64,000 nt of DNA from Cyclospora cayetanensis (Eukaryota > Apicomplexa > Conoidasida > Eucoccidiorida > Eimeriidae): contig NW_020312081.1 of the NCBI RefSeq assembly GCF_002999335.1, positions 186,001 to 250,000 of the forward strand. Reading direction: 5' to 3'. The notes beneath the pieces were generated by a model that saw nothing but the letters and a program-made list of their open reading frames with translations, was not told the origin of the DNA and searched no databases. The position numbers and the translations under genes were made by a program. This document shows positions 10,658-24,100 of this stretch, one piece after another; within the stretch, counting starts at the first letter, position 1; each line of letters starts with the position of its first letter.

Positions 10658-11746
10658 ATGGAGGGATCGGCCCCCCCGAAGCGCGTTGCGTTTCAGGGCC
10701 CTTGCTACCTAAAACTGTTGGTTAGCAACATTGTTGCTGGTGCTGTAATCGGGAAGAGTGGCAGCGTGATTGCGCAGATAGAGCAGCAAACAGGCTGCGC
10801 GTTGAAGCTTTCTCCTGCAAACATGTACTACCCAGGGACAGAAGAGCGGATCCTGATAATGAGTGGCGAGCAGGAGGCCCTGAACGACGCTGTTATTGTG
10901 GTGCTAGAAAAAATTCATGAGATGATGCAATTGCAGCAACAGCAGCAGCTGCTCACAGACAGCAGCAAGAAGGACACCTATGAACCCGCTGTATCTCCTT
11001 CTCTTCCCCCTGTAAAGGTGATGCTGCGCATCGTAGCACCCAAGTCAGCAGTAGCCGCAATCATCGGCAAGGGGGGCCAACAGATCAAGGAGCTGCAGGA
11101 GGCAACCAACGCGCGAGTTCAAGTCTCTAACAGGGAAGAAGGACTTGTTGAACGGCTAATTACGGTGTCTGGTCATCTAGAGGAGGCCAAGGCTGCGGCC
11201 CTTGCCATTGCAGCCTGTTTGCAGAACGACCCAAATCTCAAATCCCACATGTACGTCGTCTACAAGGCAGCTGGGGCCTCCTTTGGGGCCCCCCTCTCTC
11301 TACCCTACGGGGGCCCCTCCGCGGGCTACGGAGGCCCATATGGAACCTACACAGCTGGAACCCCTGGGCCCGACATTCTCTCCCAGCAGTGCGAAATCTA
11401 TCTTCATGTTCCTGAAGCCGTCATTGGCGCTGTCATAGGGAAGAGTGGTCGGTGTGTTTCCGAGATAATGAAACAGACCGGCGCTAGGGTGCAGATAAGC
11501 CACAAGGGGGACTTTGTTCCTGGAACGACAGACCGAAAGATCGTCGTGTCAGGAAGCGTTGCCGCCGTGCACAACGCCCACGTGTTGCTGCTACAGCGCG
11601 TGCACACATCCCAGGAAGCAGCGTCGCAAGCGAATGGGCTAAATAGCAGCAGCAATAGTGGAGTTGATGTGCATTCTGGACAGCAGCCGCACGCAGTCTT
11701 GCAGGGCAACATGCAGTACTTGCACCCCACAAACTTCGGATACTAA
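10658..11746 (+). CDS. Triple KH-domain RNA-binding protein (PCBP/Nova-like)
   Basis: A single uninterrupted exon of 362 codons. Three KH domains are visible: KH1 about residues 8-90 with the loop GKSG, KH2 about 123-200 with GKGG, and KH3 about 245-325 with GKSG. All three GxxG loops that contact single-stranded RNA or DNA are intact, each preceded by the expected (V/I)IG. A Gln-rich stretch separates KH1 and KH2, and a Gly/Pro/Tyr-rich linker separates KH2 and KH3. The arrangement matches the poly(C)-binding/Nova family, which regulates splicing, mRNA stability and translation in animals; the parasite's targets are unknown. The start ATG follows GGAAA, and no in-frame upstream ATG extends the domain. 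Absence of introns is notable beside the intron-dense neighbours. Confidence 0.93.
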   Translation: MEGSAPPKRVAFQGPCYLKLLVSNIVAGAVIGKSGSVIAQIEQQTGCALKLSPANMYYPGTEERILIMSGEQEALNDAVIVVLEKIHEMMQLQQQQQLLTDSSKKDTYEPAVSPSLPPVKVMLRIVAPKSAVAAIIGKGGQQIKELQEATNARVQVSNREEGLVERLITVSGHLEEAKAAALAIAACLQNDPNLKSHMYVVYKAAGASFGAPLSLPYGGPSAGYGGPYGTYTAGTPGPDILSQQCEIYLHVPEAVIGAVIGKSGRCVSEIMKQTGARVQISHKGDFVPGTTDRKIVVSGSVAAVHNAHVLLLQRVHTSQEAASQANGLNSSSNSGVDVHSGQQPHAVLQGNMQYLHPTNFGY

Positions 11747-12856
11747 GAGAGGGGGGGGAGCCACCACGTTGCTGTTCTGACTGCTTAGGTTCCACCACCA
11801 CTCAGGCAAGCCAACAATTTGCTTTATTGTAGTAATACATGCGCCAAACAGTTATTGCACAGCGCCTGCTGCTGTTTTTTTGCGCCCCCCTCACCGCGCC
11901 CTGCCCCCTATACACACCATTCCCAGTGTACCGAATGCCTCGTCCGTCCCCGTCCTTAATTGTGCCTCTTCTCATCACTTCCTGCTCAGCATTCCTTGCT
12001 TCTACCGTCGTGCTGCCCTGCTTATCTCGTAATGCACCCAGCCACGGAAGAAATGCATTTGGTATCATAATGCTCTTTGGGTTTGTTGTAATTTGCCCCT
12101 TGAATAAATAGAGCAGCAGGCGAAAAACGTATTGAATTGATTTCCTTGAATTTCTGCTTTACTAACATTTTGCTGCAACCCCTTGATGCGGGAGTCATGG
12201 GGAACCGAAATTTAAAAGAACGAGAAAAAGGGAAGCGATACTAAGGAAGAAATGCACAGCAGCACGAACGTGGCAAAGGACTGAAACGCAAAGCAGTAGC
12301 GTGAGTTAGAACACATCAAATAGGGAGCGAAGTTGAGGAACACGGAAATGTATCGTTAGCAAAAAGGCAGGCAAGTGTGCATCCTACTGTTTTGCTAGAC
12401 CCCAAGTGCCCCTTTACTGTGGCCTCCTAGGTGATTTGCTACATCAGTGTTATATCGTATCAAGCTCTAGATATCTCACGCAGAACGTATACTGAACATG
12501 AATCCCATGAAGAAAACAGCGAATATTCTGCTGAACAGAGAATCTCAATTACGACGAAAGAAAGGATAGGCCGGGACAGGGAGACCAAGGAAGTAGCGTT
12601 AAAACATACGACTCCCTCGAACAGGAAAAGCTACTGAAATAACACCAACCGTAACACGGAAGAGAAAGGAATTGAACTGAGACGTTGAGAAGAAGCAGAC
12701 AAGTGTCACGGAGAACCAGGTTAATGGCGAGGTTCCTAATTCCCGTATAGTTCCTTCGTGGCTGCCTACTGCTGCCGAGAAATTCACTTCTAGGAGCAAA
12801 AACGTTTTGAAACTGTTAGCAAATTTCATCCCCCCCTTGGTCATAAGACAGAGTAA
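11747..12856. other. Convergent intergenic region
   Basis: Lies between the 3' ends of the KH gene (plus) and eIF3m (minus). It should contain both 3' UTRs. A possible polyadenylation signal AATAAA is at 12103-12108. No further gene seen. Confidence 0.55.
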
Positions 12857-15800
12857 TTACTGGAACGCAGAAACAGGACTAGGGCTCGTTTCTGCAGCAT
12901 TAAGTTTGGCTGTTTCTATTGACTGCAGCAATGCAGTCACTCCCAAATGCCAGTGGTCCAACTTGGCGGCAACTTCTTCCCACTGCTCTCTCCCGAATTC
13001 CCGTTGAATCGCCGTTCTGTAGACACATGAATGGAGTGTCGTACAAATAGATATACAGTAGACACCAGAAAGAAAACGACCAGATGCAAAGAAGAATAGA
13101 GAGCGAGAGCAATCAACCATGGAACAATCAGAAACTGAATGCGTTGGGGGGTAGTGAGGAAAGACGGAATGAAAAGCGACAAAGGCGATGAAGGCAAGCA
13201 AAGAGAGGCAGCTACAGAGTAACACAAGACAGGAATGCATTGATCAACAGACGTTCAGCTTTTTGACGAGGGGCAGCAGCAAGATCAGCCCGCCAATAAA
13301 GGGAATATTTTAAAAGTGGGCACACGAGAAGCTAGCTAAAGCAAAGAGGAAATTTAAAAAGGTGATCAGCAATTGCAACGAACCTGATGTGCACCACTCT
13401 GTTAATCTGATCAACTTTTGCGTCAATAAGCCCCAAGCCAATTGCCTGCACAACAACTTCTTCTGCCTGATTTTCAGAGAGCCTTAGCGCATCGCTCAGC
13501 TGTTTAAATCCAATATTCTTCTTGTTCGCAACAACCGAAGCCACAGACAGAAGGCGGAGCTTCTTCAAGCAGGTTTCATACTTTAAACCTGCATAACAGA
13601 AGCATAAGGGATTAGGAAAAGCAGTCAGCACGAAGCAGCTGGAGGGCGAGGCACACACAGACACATACACCTACACAAACGGGGGTGGGGTAGCCACCGA
13701 GTCCATGAAGCAAAAAGAGAAAGCCAACATCACAGGTTGATAGGAACAATAGTAGGGGATAGGAGAGACACAGGAAGGGCTAGAAAGGGGCTTGAGTGTC
13801 GGACCGTAAGTCTCCAATAGTTGTGGCTGCTGTGCATGCAATTCCTCGAGCTCCTTGGGACCTCCCCGGCAAAAGAGTTCGAGAAGCCTGTACAGCGGCG
13901 CATGCTGGGTTTTCTGCAGCATCTTAACTGCACTCAGCTCCAGCAGAGAATCAAAATACAGAATATCCGGCATCCTGATCGCATCCTCTGCCAATTCCAC
14001 TGCTGCCGAAACCGTGGCACTGAAGCACAGACAGAAAGCAAGCGATGGAGAGCTATACGGGAAACTCCGAACACAGCGTAATAAAGAGGATCCAAGGCGC
14101 AGTGGGAGAACAAACTGGGATTCCCGCATACAGGCCAAAAAAAACAAACACTAACTACCGAGAGAGGAGGAAGCAACAAGAGTATCTTGTGCACACATTC
14201 AAGTGCTCTGATTAAAAAGAGCACTAAATGACCATCAAAAGAAACCCAAACACATACAAATCTGCTTTTTTACCCTTCAGCAAGAACCTCCTCAGGCTCC
14301 CCCTGGAAGAAGTGCACGTGACGCTTCAGGTAGTCGAACGCCTCATCCCTAAGGAAGACACACGGGTAGCATACAAAAACCCAAACTTCCAAGCATTTTG
14401 ACTTGTGCTTGCAAGCTGCTTTAAGGAGCCTCAATCAAATAAAACAAAGGCCCAAAGAGCATGAACGGCTTTACGTTTACTGGGGTCTGGTGTTTAGTCT
14501 GTGGGGATTCCCGTTTCAAAGGCTGAGGGGTTGGGACCCAATGCTTCAAGGATCGTGAAAATTACGTCTTTCCGAGCTTTTTGAGTTCGTTTGCAAGAAT
14601 GAGGAACACTTGTCTATGGGCTGCCGGTCCAAGGTTCCAATCCTTTGCCCATTCATTGATCTGCAAACAGTCACCCCGTGTGCATGCAAGTGGCGAATAC
14701 GAAAAACGCCTGAGCAGTGTTCTTCCCTTACTGGAAGTGGCAACCATGGCAATGAATTATTCACCTTCCACTGCTTACATATTTGACATATGGAAGGAGC
14801 ATGTGGAAGAGGTTAGTCTCCGCGGCAAACTCCAAGAGAGACACGAATATCGGGAACCGGTATGGGAAGGTGGGAGGAAAGGCGTTGTACAGACACATCA
14901 TCCTGTACAGGCCCCACACACAACGGCCAGAAAAGAAACAGTGAAAAAACGCGGGTTCAAAAAGACTAGCGGGCGAATCGAAACGAAACCGACACCCGAT
15001 ATGGCGCCTAACAATGCATCTGTGAATGATGCTGAGAGTCTGTGCAGGAACGGCCACGGCAATACGCCCAATGCTAAGAATGACGCTAAAATCTGCAAAG
15101 CCTGCAGCACTCCAACGCAATTTTCTTGGAACTGACAGTTTAACTCTGAACTCTGGGAGTTCCTTGCTCGCTCGGAAAGCAGAGCAAAAGGAGCCTGCAG
15201 CTTGTCCGGCCTTCTCGCAATCTTCTATCCGCAATACAACAATGGAAATGAGGAGGACGAAGAAATCCTCTACTTCACGAAGAGCTTCCATGTAAGACTT
15301 TTTCGCCTGAACACAGCCATAACTACCACATGCGGTGCTCGTATTGAAGAAAAGAGCGCCTGAAGGGGAGCAGGGATCACCAAGTTCAAAGGCCCCAAGT
15401 TACACAGATAGCTGCATGCATGCGCGCCGCTGAGATGCTAAGCTGATGCCTTCGCGTTGCAATAAGAACGCCCGTGTAGCCCCTTTGGGTGCTAAGGAAC
15501 TTTACGGCACGAGCATGCGATGTAGGGCTTGGCGTGTATGCCTTTTGCGATTTACTTCCGGCTTTCCGTCAGATCCAGTTGCGGGAGGTCCAGACCCGTG
15601 TTGCTCCTGAGCATTTTTGACATCAATAAGCCACCTAAACACCAGCTCATTCTGCGAGAGGAGAAGATTCAGAAGCTGCATCGGGTCGCAGATCCTCGTT
15701 TCTCCCGCTGCCTCATCTCGGGAAAAACATTCCATAAATTGTCTGTAGTATCCATTAGTGGTTTGATTTTCCTCGGAGTCGTACAGACTGATAACTGAAA

Positions 15801-16513
15801 GGAAAAAAGGGAAACAAGGCCGGGGCTGAGGAATTAAGGGAAAAGACAAAGCGATTTTCATGAAGATGAAGCCAAGAGAGTGTAAGGTGCACGCATGACA
15901 GTCTGCGAGAGCATTAGGATGTTGTAAACAGTACAGAAGAGGAGGAAGACGCAGCAAAAGACGAATGCAACGAATGAAAGAAAAAAGCCATCCAACTAGC
16001 AGGGAGTAATGACAAAACGATTGCAATCCAGACGACTGGAACGTAGACTTGTCGCCTGTAGTATACTAGAAAGTGCGTGGGAGGAATAAGAATTATAATA
16101 CAAGACGGCCAGAAAGGCAGCAGCATACGAGGTACACAATCGAACGTATTCGTGCAAAAGGGCCATTCACTGGGCCCTGCCAGAGATGAAGATGTGGCAA
16201 AGTGCGCAGGGAGTACACCATCACCCGAGGGAAATAAAAGCACAGCATGCAGCAATCGGCGTTGGGTAAATCAAAGATGCAGACAACGCCAGTGGTATAG
16301 TCACAATGCGGTAGGGCCCCTCCCTAAAGCAGCCAGTAGACGAGAGTGGCTGACAGCTGAGCCTCGGGCGGAGGTTGCTGAAGCACAGCTGATAATAAAA
16401 GGGATTAAAATTTAGGGCAAAGGTGAATACGGACTGTGAAGAAGCCATTCTCCCACCGCCACAGCCGTAGCGGTGCCGTCTGTGTCTGCGGCGAGAGGGA
16501 CAAAAGTTGACAT
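12857..16513 (-). CDS. EIF3M: Translation initiation factor eIF3 subunit M
   Basis: Nine minus-strand exons join in phase to 475 residues: 16513-16435, 15794-15506, 15322-15137, 14902-14779, 14660-14566, 14348-14274, 14019-13805, 13588-13384, 13016-12857. The product matches eIF3m along its length: an N-terminal helical region, the segment INEWAKDWNLGPAAHR like the WISDWNL region of animal eIF3m, a DILYFDSLLELSAVKML segment, and a C-terminal PCI winged helix (about residues 355-430) ending with the REFGREQW motif. eIF3m is a PCI subunit of the eIF3 complex that helps load mRNA on the 40S ribosome. The start ATG at 16513 gives MSTFVPL. The donors of exon 1 (GTCCGT) and exon 7 (GTCCGA) are weak but required by phase. 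The exon 2/3 junction has an alternative (acceptor at 15307, exon start 15306, with donor GTGCCG). COP9 subunit 7 was considered and fits less well. Confidence 0.88.
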
Positions 16514-17119
16514 CTTCCCCCTCTTCTTCTCCCTTCCCTTTGTATTTCTGACGCATTTAACACCAAAAAAACAAAATTGAGGGGGGAAATCTACGAAATG
16601 GAATACGGAAAGGAATACCCTGAGTCTGAGGACCCCACTTCACATGCAGCCCCAGGCCGAACTCCGTGCGTTACACTTTCATTCAGCTCGTGACGGTGAC
16701 GACCATACAAACACCGGAAAGGCACAAACTTGATAAATTCACAGCTGAAAATCGACGCAGGAGCGATCTGATTGATCAGAGATAGATTCCTTTCCTGGAA
16801 CTTGGACTCCCTGCATATTGTCTTTATGGTATTCGATCCCTGTTTTGCGCCAACATAGGGCGTAATGATCCTATTACTAAGTCTTTCCACGGCTTCTTCC
16901 TTGTCCATCCCACTGGATTCCTTTCCTTTAACAGAGAATAGGGCAGGCACTACATTTTGGAGGGGTGTAATGGGGGGATAGGGGATGAGGAAATTCGTAT
17001 TGAGTTCCAAAGAGGAGCCTAACAAGCGGGAGCAACTAACGATGAGACTTGTATACGCTCTGTCAAAAGCGTCTCCCCTCTAGCATTGCCTGCCTCATAT
17101 GAGGCGCCCACAGCAATGC
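16514..17119. other. Upstream region of eIF3m
   Basis: A minus-strand open stretch at 16591-17025 has no recognisable domain and no splice context. I treat the interval as promoter/5' flank of eIF3m. Confidence 0.45.
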
Positions 17120-18560
17120 TAAAACACGTTCTACCGCATTAATTATATTATAACGAGGAGTTAATAAAGAATCGCCTAATTGATTTGCCTGTTGTTATTT
17201 CGTTCTTGTTGTAGAGAAGTGCTAGCTCGATACAATCTGCCGCAATCCTGTGTGCATGTACATTAGATGCTGTGTGCAGTTAGTTGTTAATGCTCGGTGT
17301 GCTTCGAGGGTGAGGCAGAACGGACTATAGCTGTCCCTCTCCCGTCATGTAGGGAACCCCGAGAGGCACGAGCAGAAAAAGGGGCGGCAATTTCGCTAAA
17401 TACACGTACGTTAACTTTGCTTTAATTCGTTTTGTGTCTGGAGACGTACACGTCTCTACGGAAGCCTTGGGCGGAGCGCTGCACCTGCTGGCACTGCATG
17501 GTTGGATGAACCTGATCGCCGCTTATCCTCCGGCTGTGGATGCATTGACACGTCAACTTTTCCCACAGTACTTGTCTGGTTTTCATGAACATTTTTGTTA
17601 ATTCGATCATATGTTTTTATCTAGCAATAGTCTGAGGGAAAAGTCCCGTGGCAATGGAGAGCTACTGTGGGACAACGCCTATTTATTGGGGCGACAGAGC
17701 GTACCCTGCAAAGTGATATGTACGCAGTATCTCCATAGCTGGCAGAATGGCATGATTCCTCAACTGGTAAAATGCTTGTGGAAGTTGTTTCGTCGACCAG
17801 AAAATTGACTGTCGTAAGGCTGGGCAAGTAGTCCAAGTTTCTATCAGCCTATTGGAGAGGCATTCGTATTCAAAGGGGATCTGGATTATATACGCAAATT
17901 TACGGTCAAAGCACAAGAGAGAAAAGTACATAACTGTGATAAGCGGAGCCCAGCTGTGTTTTACAAACTTGGAGATTTGGTTCTGGTGGATCGCTAGGCA
18001 TCATACGAGGTGACCACACGGTGAGCAGATGACGCCTGCCACCAGGATGGTAGAGTTATTTTCAGCTTTCTTACAAACCATTTCTTCCTTTTACCCTAAT
18101 CGTTCTCCTAAAGCTAGAAATAGTATATGACTATTAATATTGCATAGCAAAGAGGCATCAAAACTTTTCCTAAGCATTCGCGGACTGTGCCGCGCAGGCA
18201 GGTGGCTAATGTGGACTATGAAGTATTGACAGGGAGCCGTAGAAGTGCTGGCATGTACTGCTCTCGAGTGTCAAGAACACACTTGACGATAGCTTTTAAT
18301 AAGTGAAACGGGGTGGGGAACGCCTGCCTCAGTGGTCGGCCGAGGAGCAGTTGCAGGTTTCGTTGCTTGTGGTAAACTCTGCAGCTCTGTTTGGCTAACA
18401 ATGGTAGTCGCCTTGGATTATACGGCGCGCATCCCTTGGTAATTGTGTTCCACCAGTGGAGGCTCCCCTTCGAGTAGCTTTCTGAAATATGTGTACAGCT
18501 TAGAAAGCTCCTGGTTTTCTTAGCAAAGCTTTCATGCATAAATTTATGTGCAGGCATTCT
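17120..18560 (+). mobile_element. Internally deleted Ty3/gypsy remnant
   Basis: LTR-like sequence at about 17120-17370 is followed within 500 bp by the integrase C-terminal segment (about 17880-18060, containing the read LGDLVLVDR then a stop). Next comes the post-integrase segment at 18130-18535, which aligns by eye with 7920-8310 and partly with 47460-47700. Protease, reverse transcriptase and most of integrase are missing, so this is a deletion derivative. Confidence 0.55.
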
Positions 18561-21194
18561 TTGATATGCTGTCCCTCGATTTTTAGTTATTCCGTTTCTA
18601 GGGCCTACCCTACAAGTCTACCATGCTGCATGCATCCGCTCTATTGGCATGCAGAGATTGCTCAGTGAGGCATGGAGGTACTGCTGAGTCGTGTGCTTTT
18701 TATATGCTCTACACATATTACTTGCTTTGTATTTTCTAGTGATAGGTGCCTCACCCAAATTAGGCGCCCACCCCAGCTAGTCATCTCTTGTGCCGCCACG
18801 GTTTTGTCGGCTTGATGTCTTGTTTTTTCTTGGCGAATGCGTTCCAGCCTGCCTGAGAAGTGTCGAAAGCGGGGGTCTCTTGCACTGTCGTGCCGGAGTT
18901 TTGCAGTGAACAGCACCATAATAGCATAAAGCCTGTCATTGAAGGATTGAATTTTGATTACAAAAGAAATGAATGAGCGAGTGAGGAATAGAAAAGGGTT
19001 TTATCAACTATAATAAGCTTTATATGTAAGTCCGATGTGTAGCTATAAACGTGGTGGGGCTGCTAGGATAGGAATGTACGGACGGAAACAAGACACAGTG
19101 AGGGCTGCACTCAAGTCAAGCTGTTGGATTCCGATGTGTTAGAGCTCGTGAATCGATCATTTTAAGAAAGTGAATGCTCCTTTGTTTGAGTAGATATAAT
19201 GTAAGTCGTTTAGTGATCTCCACATACCGGCGGCTTGGCCTGCCATGTGACGGATGGGATGGGGGGGATAGATTGGCGGTTTTGATTATACCAAAACATT
19301 CTACTAGACTAGATGTATTGGGGAGGGCTACTCAAGAGCTGACTATTGGCCGTCGGTTCGTGAAGCTTGATTGCAGGGTCCTGCTAACTCGATACAAGAA
19401 GAAGGAATGTTGGGTGCGACTTTTCTAGATGAATAGGCAACGACCTGTCACAATCACAAGTGCTTCTAGGGTACAAAAAGGCGCACTCTAGCTTACTCTC
19501 TCCCCTCGTGGCACGCCACCTGAGGAATGAGGACAGAAGGCAGGGGAATTCTCTACAGCACTCATCACTTCCTCTCAACTTGTACTGAGACCTAACTTCG
19601 GTGCGTGCGTGCCCATCGCGCCCCTAAATAAGGCGTCACAATCCAGGTCCTTCCTGAGGGGAGAACGGGCACTCGAGATGGAAGTAGCAGCGCCTTGTGA
19701 GCACTCTGAGCCTTCCTGTTAGGTTGCAGACAGTCACTTGGTCCACAAGCATGCCGCATTCACTCGTTTAGTGTATAGCTAATGCTGCTCTGCAACGATT
19801 TGGACGTAACACCGATCAAAAGACGCAGCCAATACTTAACCAGAACGCACTTGCACACGGCTATCGTGTAGAGAATGCCAAAATGTAGCTCGGTTAAACT
19901 ACCCAGACATTTTTTACAGGCAAATTGCGAGGCATTGTGATGCCTCCTAGTCGGACCTAGCATACTGACATCCTTTGTACCTTAAAAGTTAGCAGTCATG
20001 TGACAGGTCGAGGAAGATAGGCTAAAACCGAATGTTGGCAGCCAGATGAAGCGGAAAGGCTAGTCTCGTTAAGCTGGATGTCGTCCCCCGCATACGTAAA
20101 AGGATACATATGAGGGACCACGCTTTTGAAAAGCCTACTTAATGAGCGACTAAGTCGTTGAATTTTCCAGGGTAACAACTGAAAGTCCCTTGGCTCCCAA
20201 CACGGATCCCTATTGCTTCTTCAAGCACTAAGAAACCTCTTTTTTCTCAGCCCCCACTGCCCCTAAGACTGCACCCTTCATGCACGCATCAAACTTTGGT
20301 CCTATCGTACCGCAAGATGCTCTTTTCTGAAAGCATTCACTTTTGTGGTGGGACCTCCGTATCCCCATGTCTCTTTCTTCCTTTAGCTTCCTTTATTTTA
20401 CGCCACGCAAATGCTTCCTATCTCAGCCTGACACTGGATGCAGTGTACGCGGAATAGCCCCCAGACTAATGCATTGATCTGACCACGATTCAGGCATTGC
20501 GGGTATCCTTCAGCCTAGCACTTCATGCGATGATATTTCTTATCTACAATTCACTACCAGCTGAACAATGCCGGTATATCTAACATTCCGATATGCACGC
20601 AGAACAGAGCAGAGCAGGCTCGTGTAAATAGACATTTAATCAGAAGATCGCTTTTGTTGACTGGATAGCGTACGTTGAGATGCAGCCTGAATTCCCTGTA
20701 AGAGGCCAAACTTTGGGACAGAGGTCACTCAGGGCCGCTGATGCAACTTTGGGGTGAATGAACCCTCCTGACAGTGGCCAGTAGGTACCCCTTGGCCTAA
20801 TCCCCCCACCCTCTCAAAGGTGATGGAGAGAGAATACACTTGCAGCTTCTTTTTCTGACAGAGGCAGCAGCAGAAGCTGCAACAACTGCACTGGCAGCAG
20901 ACGCCGCTCAGGCCTTAGACTGCAAGGTCGAGCAGGTAGAGACTGCTTCAGAACTTCACGTCCCTCTACTACCGACTGCAAACTGATCTCTGCACCACGA
21001 GTTATGGTATGATTGTATGATGTGCGTCATTCCAAAGGTTCACCTGCGATTGCGGGTGAAGAAGCATATAAGCCACCTAGCCAACAGGGGATCGTATATG
21101 CTCCACAGGGCTGCAATTTCTCGAAAAGTTTTTATCGCTATGCCATTAGCTTTTCCTTTTCGCTCCTTCCTTTCTTCTGCCTGCTTTCAAGACT
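18561..21194. other. Gene-poor intergenic region
   Basis: About 2.6 kb without a supported gene. Short reading frames on both strands show no domain, splice pattern or repeat relation that I could recognise. Confidence 0.5.
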
Positions 21195-24100
21195 TCATGG
21201 CACATTACGTATACCTGTTCTGTCTCCGTGTATTCCCGCTAGAGAACCGACCTCCATTCCGACTTGCTGCAGGAAAGTAGAAGTCCCCGGCTCCGCCCCC
21301 TCTAGTGAAGCCACACGGCGGGTTATCGGAACGTTGTCATAAGGCGGAAGTGGCCGCCCTCCGTACAAGGGATCCGGCGCATGCTCGCCCTCTAGCCGCC
21401 GCTGAATGGCAGTCAAGATATCCTATAACACAACCAGCACAAAGCAAGTCAACATGTGGCTTCGGTCTTTATGATAGAATCCAGATTACCAAATCGATGC
21501 CCGAAGACAAACAAAAGATGGGCCATAGGTTTTCCAAGGTGGTACAAGGGCAAGAGAACGTACTGCATGCTTTTGTCTTGTAATTGGGTAGCAGACCATC
21601 GCTGGGATAATCAGGGCGAGCATCATGAGCAGAGTTGATCCAAACCCCACGCGGATGGTGGTTACAACAGCCTCGGGCTCTGCATCTCCCAATCGCTTAT
21701 TTCCATCGTAGCCAAAATGGTCCAGCAGCAGGAGCATCACCTCCAAAGCAACACCCGCGCAAATGTTGGCAAAGAACATAAACACTCCAGCGAAACGTGC
21801 TTCATGCCTGAGCGACCGATCAAAGCAGCAGGAAACAGAAACTCAAGAGCTTTTAGTTCACAAGCAGCTAAAGACCCCCCATGTGTGGATGCTTGATGAA
21901 ATATTATCAACTTTTGCCCTAATCAGAATACGGAGAGTGAAAAGCAGAAAATAAGAACACTCACCGAGCACCGGTCCTGAATTCGTCATAGTCCACGACA
22001 TCGGGCTTCATTGCTTCTGGTGTAGCAAAGTAACCGCCCATTCCGAGGCCCCCCAAAACGGAAAATGAAATAAACAAAAGGTTGTCTCCAGGCTTGACAA
22101 TAAGAGCGGAAAGGCCAAGAAAACATCCGACCCAAGCCTATGCAACAGATAGACAGAATTATGCTGCCAGTAAAAAGTGCTTAAATTGGAGACATGCAAC
22201 GTTCATTGTAAGTGCTACACAAATAGTCGTATCCAGATTATTTCAAGATGGCGTGCGCAGAAGGGAATCTCGATGGTCTTACTCCAGCGAAAACGAAGCG
22301 CCATTTCTTTTCCACTAGGAAGTAAGAGCTTCCCAAAACCACCCAAATGGGCATCCCCACCACTGCACTGGCAGTGAAAAGAAGAGGAGCCCAGTCAGTA
22401 GCAAAGTGGGACTGAACTACATGTTTACAGAAATATGGAAGCATCATTGGCGTCACCGCCCCCGCCATGATCATGCAAGAGTATGAAACCATCATTAAGA
22501 AGAATGGCCTGAAAACGACCGAAACAGCAGCATACAGAACAAAAGGGGAATAAAAAAAAGCCACCCATCGAATCGGCCAACCGCACAGGAAATTCCCACC
22601 ACAGAACCTGCTTGCTACGAGGTTGATTGCATGTTATTTCTGTCATCACAAATCCACTTGCAATATGCTTAAAAGGAGGCAGGGTAAGTCATATTCAGTC
22701 TTACACATATCACAAGAAACTGTAGAACTACAAATAGTACTGCTCAAGCTCATAGCGGCAAGCTTACAGGTTGAGGAACATCTGCTGCGTGGACTCAACT
22801 CCTGACCAAATCCACTCGCCGAGTGTTTGTGTACCGTTACTGTACTCGGGCTGAACATTTTCCTCCTTGATCACAATCAGCATGATGCAAGTACCAAGGA
22901 AGAAGACCCCAGCGTATACTGAACCCAGAATCAGGAACCTGAGACGCGTTGCTTCAACGGTGGCCCCCAAAGTTGAACCCAAAACACCGTGCAACAATCC
23001 ACATGAGGTTGATCCTAACGTGATCACAGAAACCGCAATTGCCTGAAAACAGAGAGCAAGAAATGTTCAAGGACAGAGCGCATATCGAACCAAAATGGCT
23101 CCCCTCAGAAGATTCCACTAAAACATCCACAAAATATTGTGTGAAGTATCCACGAACGTGGTGTTCTGCAGAGGGCAAAACAATACTTATCCACAATATG
23201 TGATGTACAAGAATTAAAAGGAGATCCGCGAGTGAGCAAGCCGAGGAGTACCGTCCCTGCAACCCAATAAAATAACAAGACCTTGTTTTCTTTTTTCAAT
23301 GAATACTAGTCGCACTTGCAACTTTGTTCGTTCGTCGTAATCAAACGTCATTTGCGCGCCCAGGGCCTGGAAGGTGACTTCGTTGCATCCCCAAGACATT
23401 CCAAGTAGTACCGCGAACGCAAAGGCCCATTCAATTAGGCCATTGTCTGCTGTCAAGGCACCGGGCGGGCCCATAAGACCAATAAACGTAACTACGGAAA
23501 ACAAGACAGATGCGAATGCAAAACAGAGCCACTGAAGGGCATAAACTTTGTGTCCTCTCCAGGGCATAATTGCCCGTCCGAAAACGCTATCGTAGGTATA
23601 CGCCCAGACGCCCGCTCGCACGTCACTAGCGCAGCACACTCAAGAGTAGTATGGGATTATGCTAGAAATCTCAAGAGGGTGCCTTTTTTACCAGAATGAA
23701 GAAACGCTGAAATGGCCAGATATGGCTTTCTTCTACCGCAAGTACGTTTGACCCATCCTCCAGTAATATCACTCAGCCATCCGAAAATCGGCTCGGATAC
23801 CGCATACATCATCATCAACGACATCTGTACCTTCCCGACGACACCTAAAAAGTGGGCGAAAGCACACAATTTCCGGCGGAAAGCAGAATCGCTAAAACCA
23901 GTGGGGATCCAGAGAGAGCAGGAATCCTCAAGCACTGCCGATGATAACGGGTTTTGGTATTGTTTGTGCACTAGATGTAAAAAGCATACAAGTCTCAAAC
24001 CAAGGCTCTCGATTCAGCTCTGGGGCCCGTTGCTGTTGCACGAATAAAGTTTGGATAAAATTCAGCGAGATAAAATACACCAAGGAGAGTACTGCTTAGA

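Noticed and set aside
12899..13227. Overlapping minus-strand frames around the last eIF3m exon
   Set aside because: They run through the final intron and lack similarity to anything; the spliced eIF3m frame explains the conserved part.
16591..17025. 145-codon minus-strand open frame upstream of eIF3m
   Set aside because: No domain, no splice context and no repeat relation; compatible with chance in the 5' flank.
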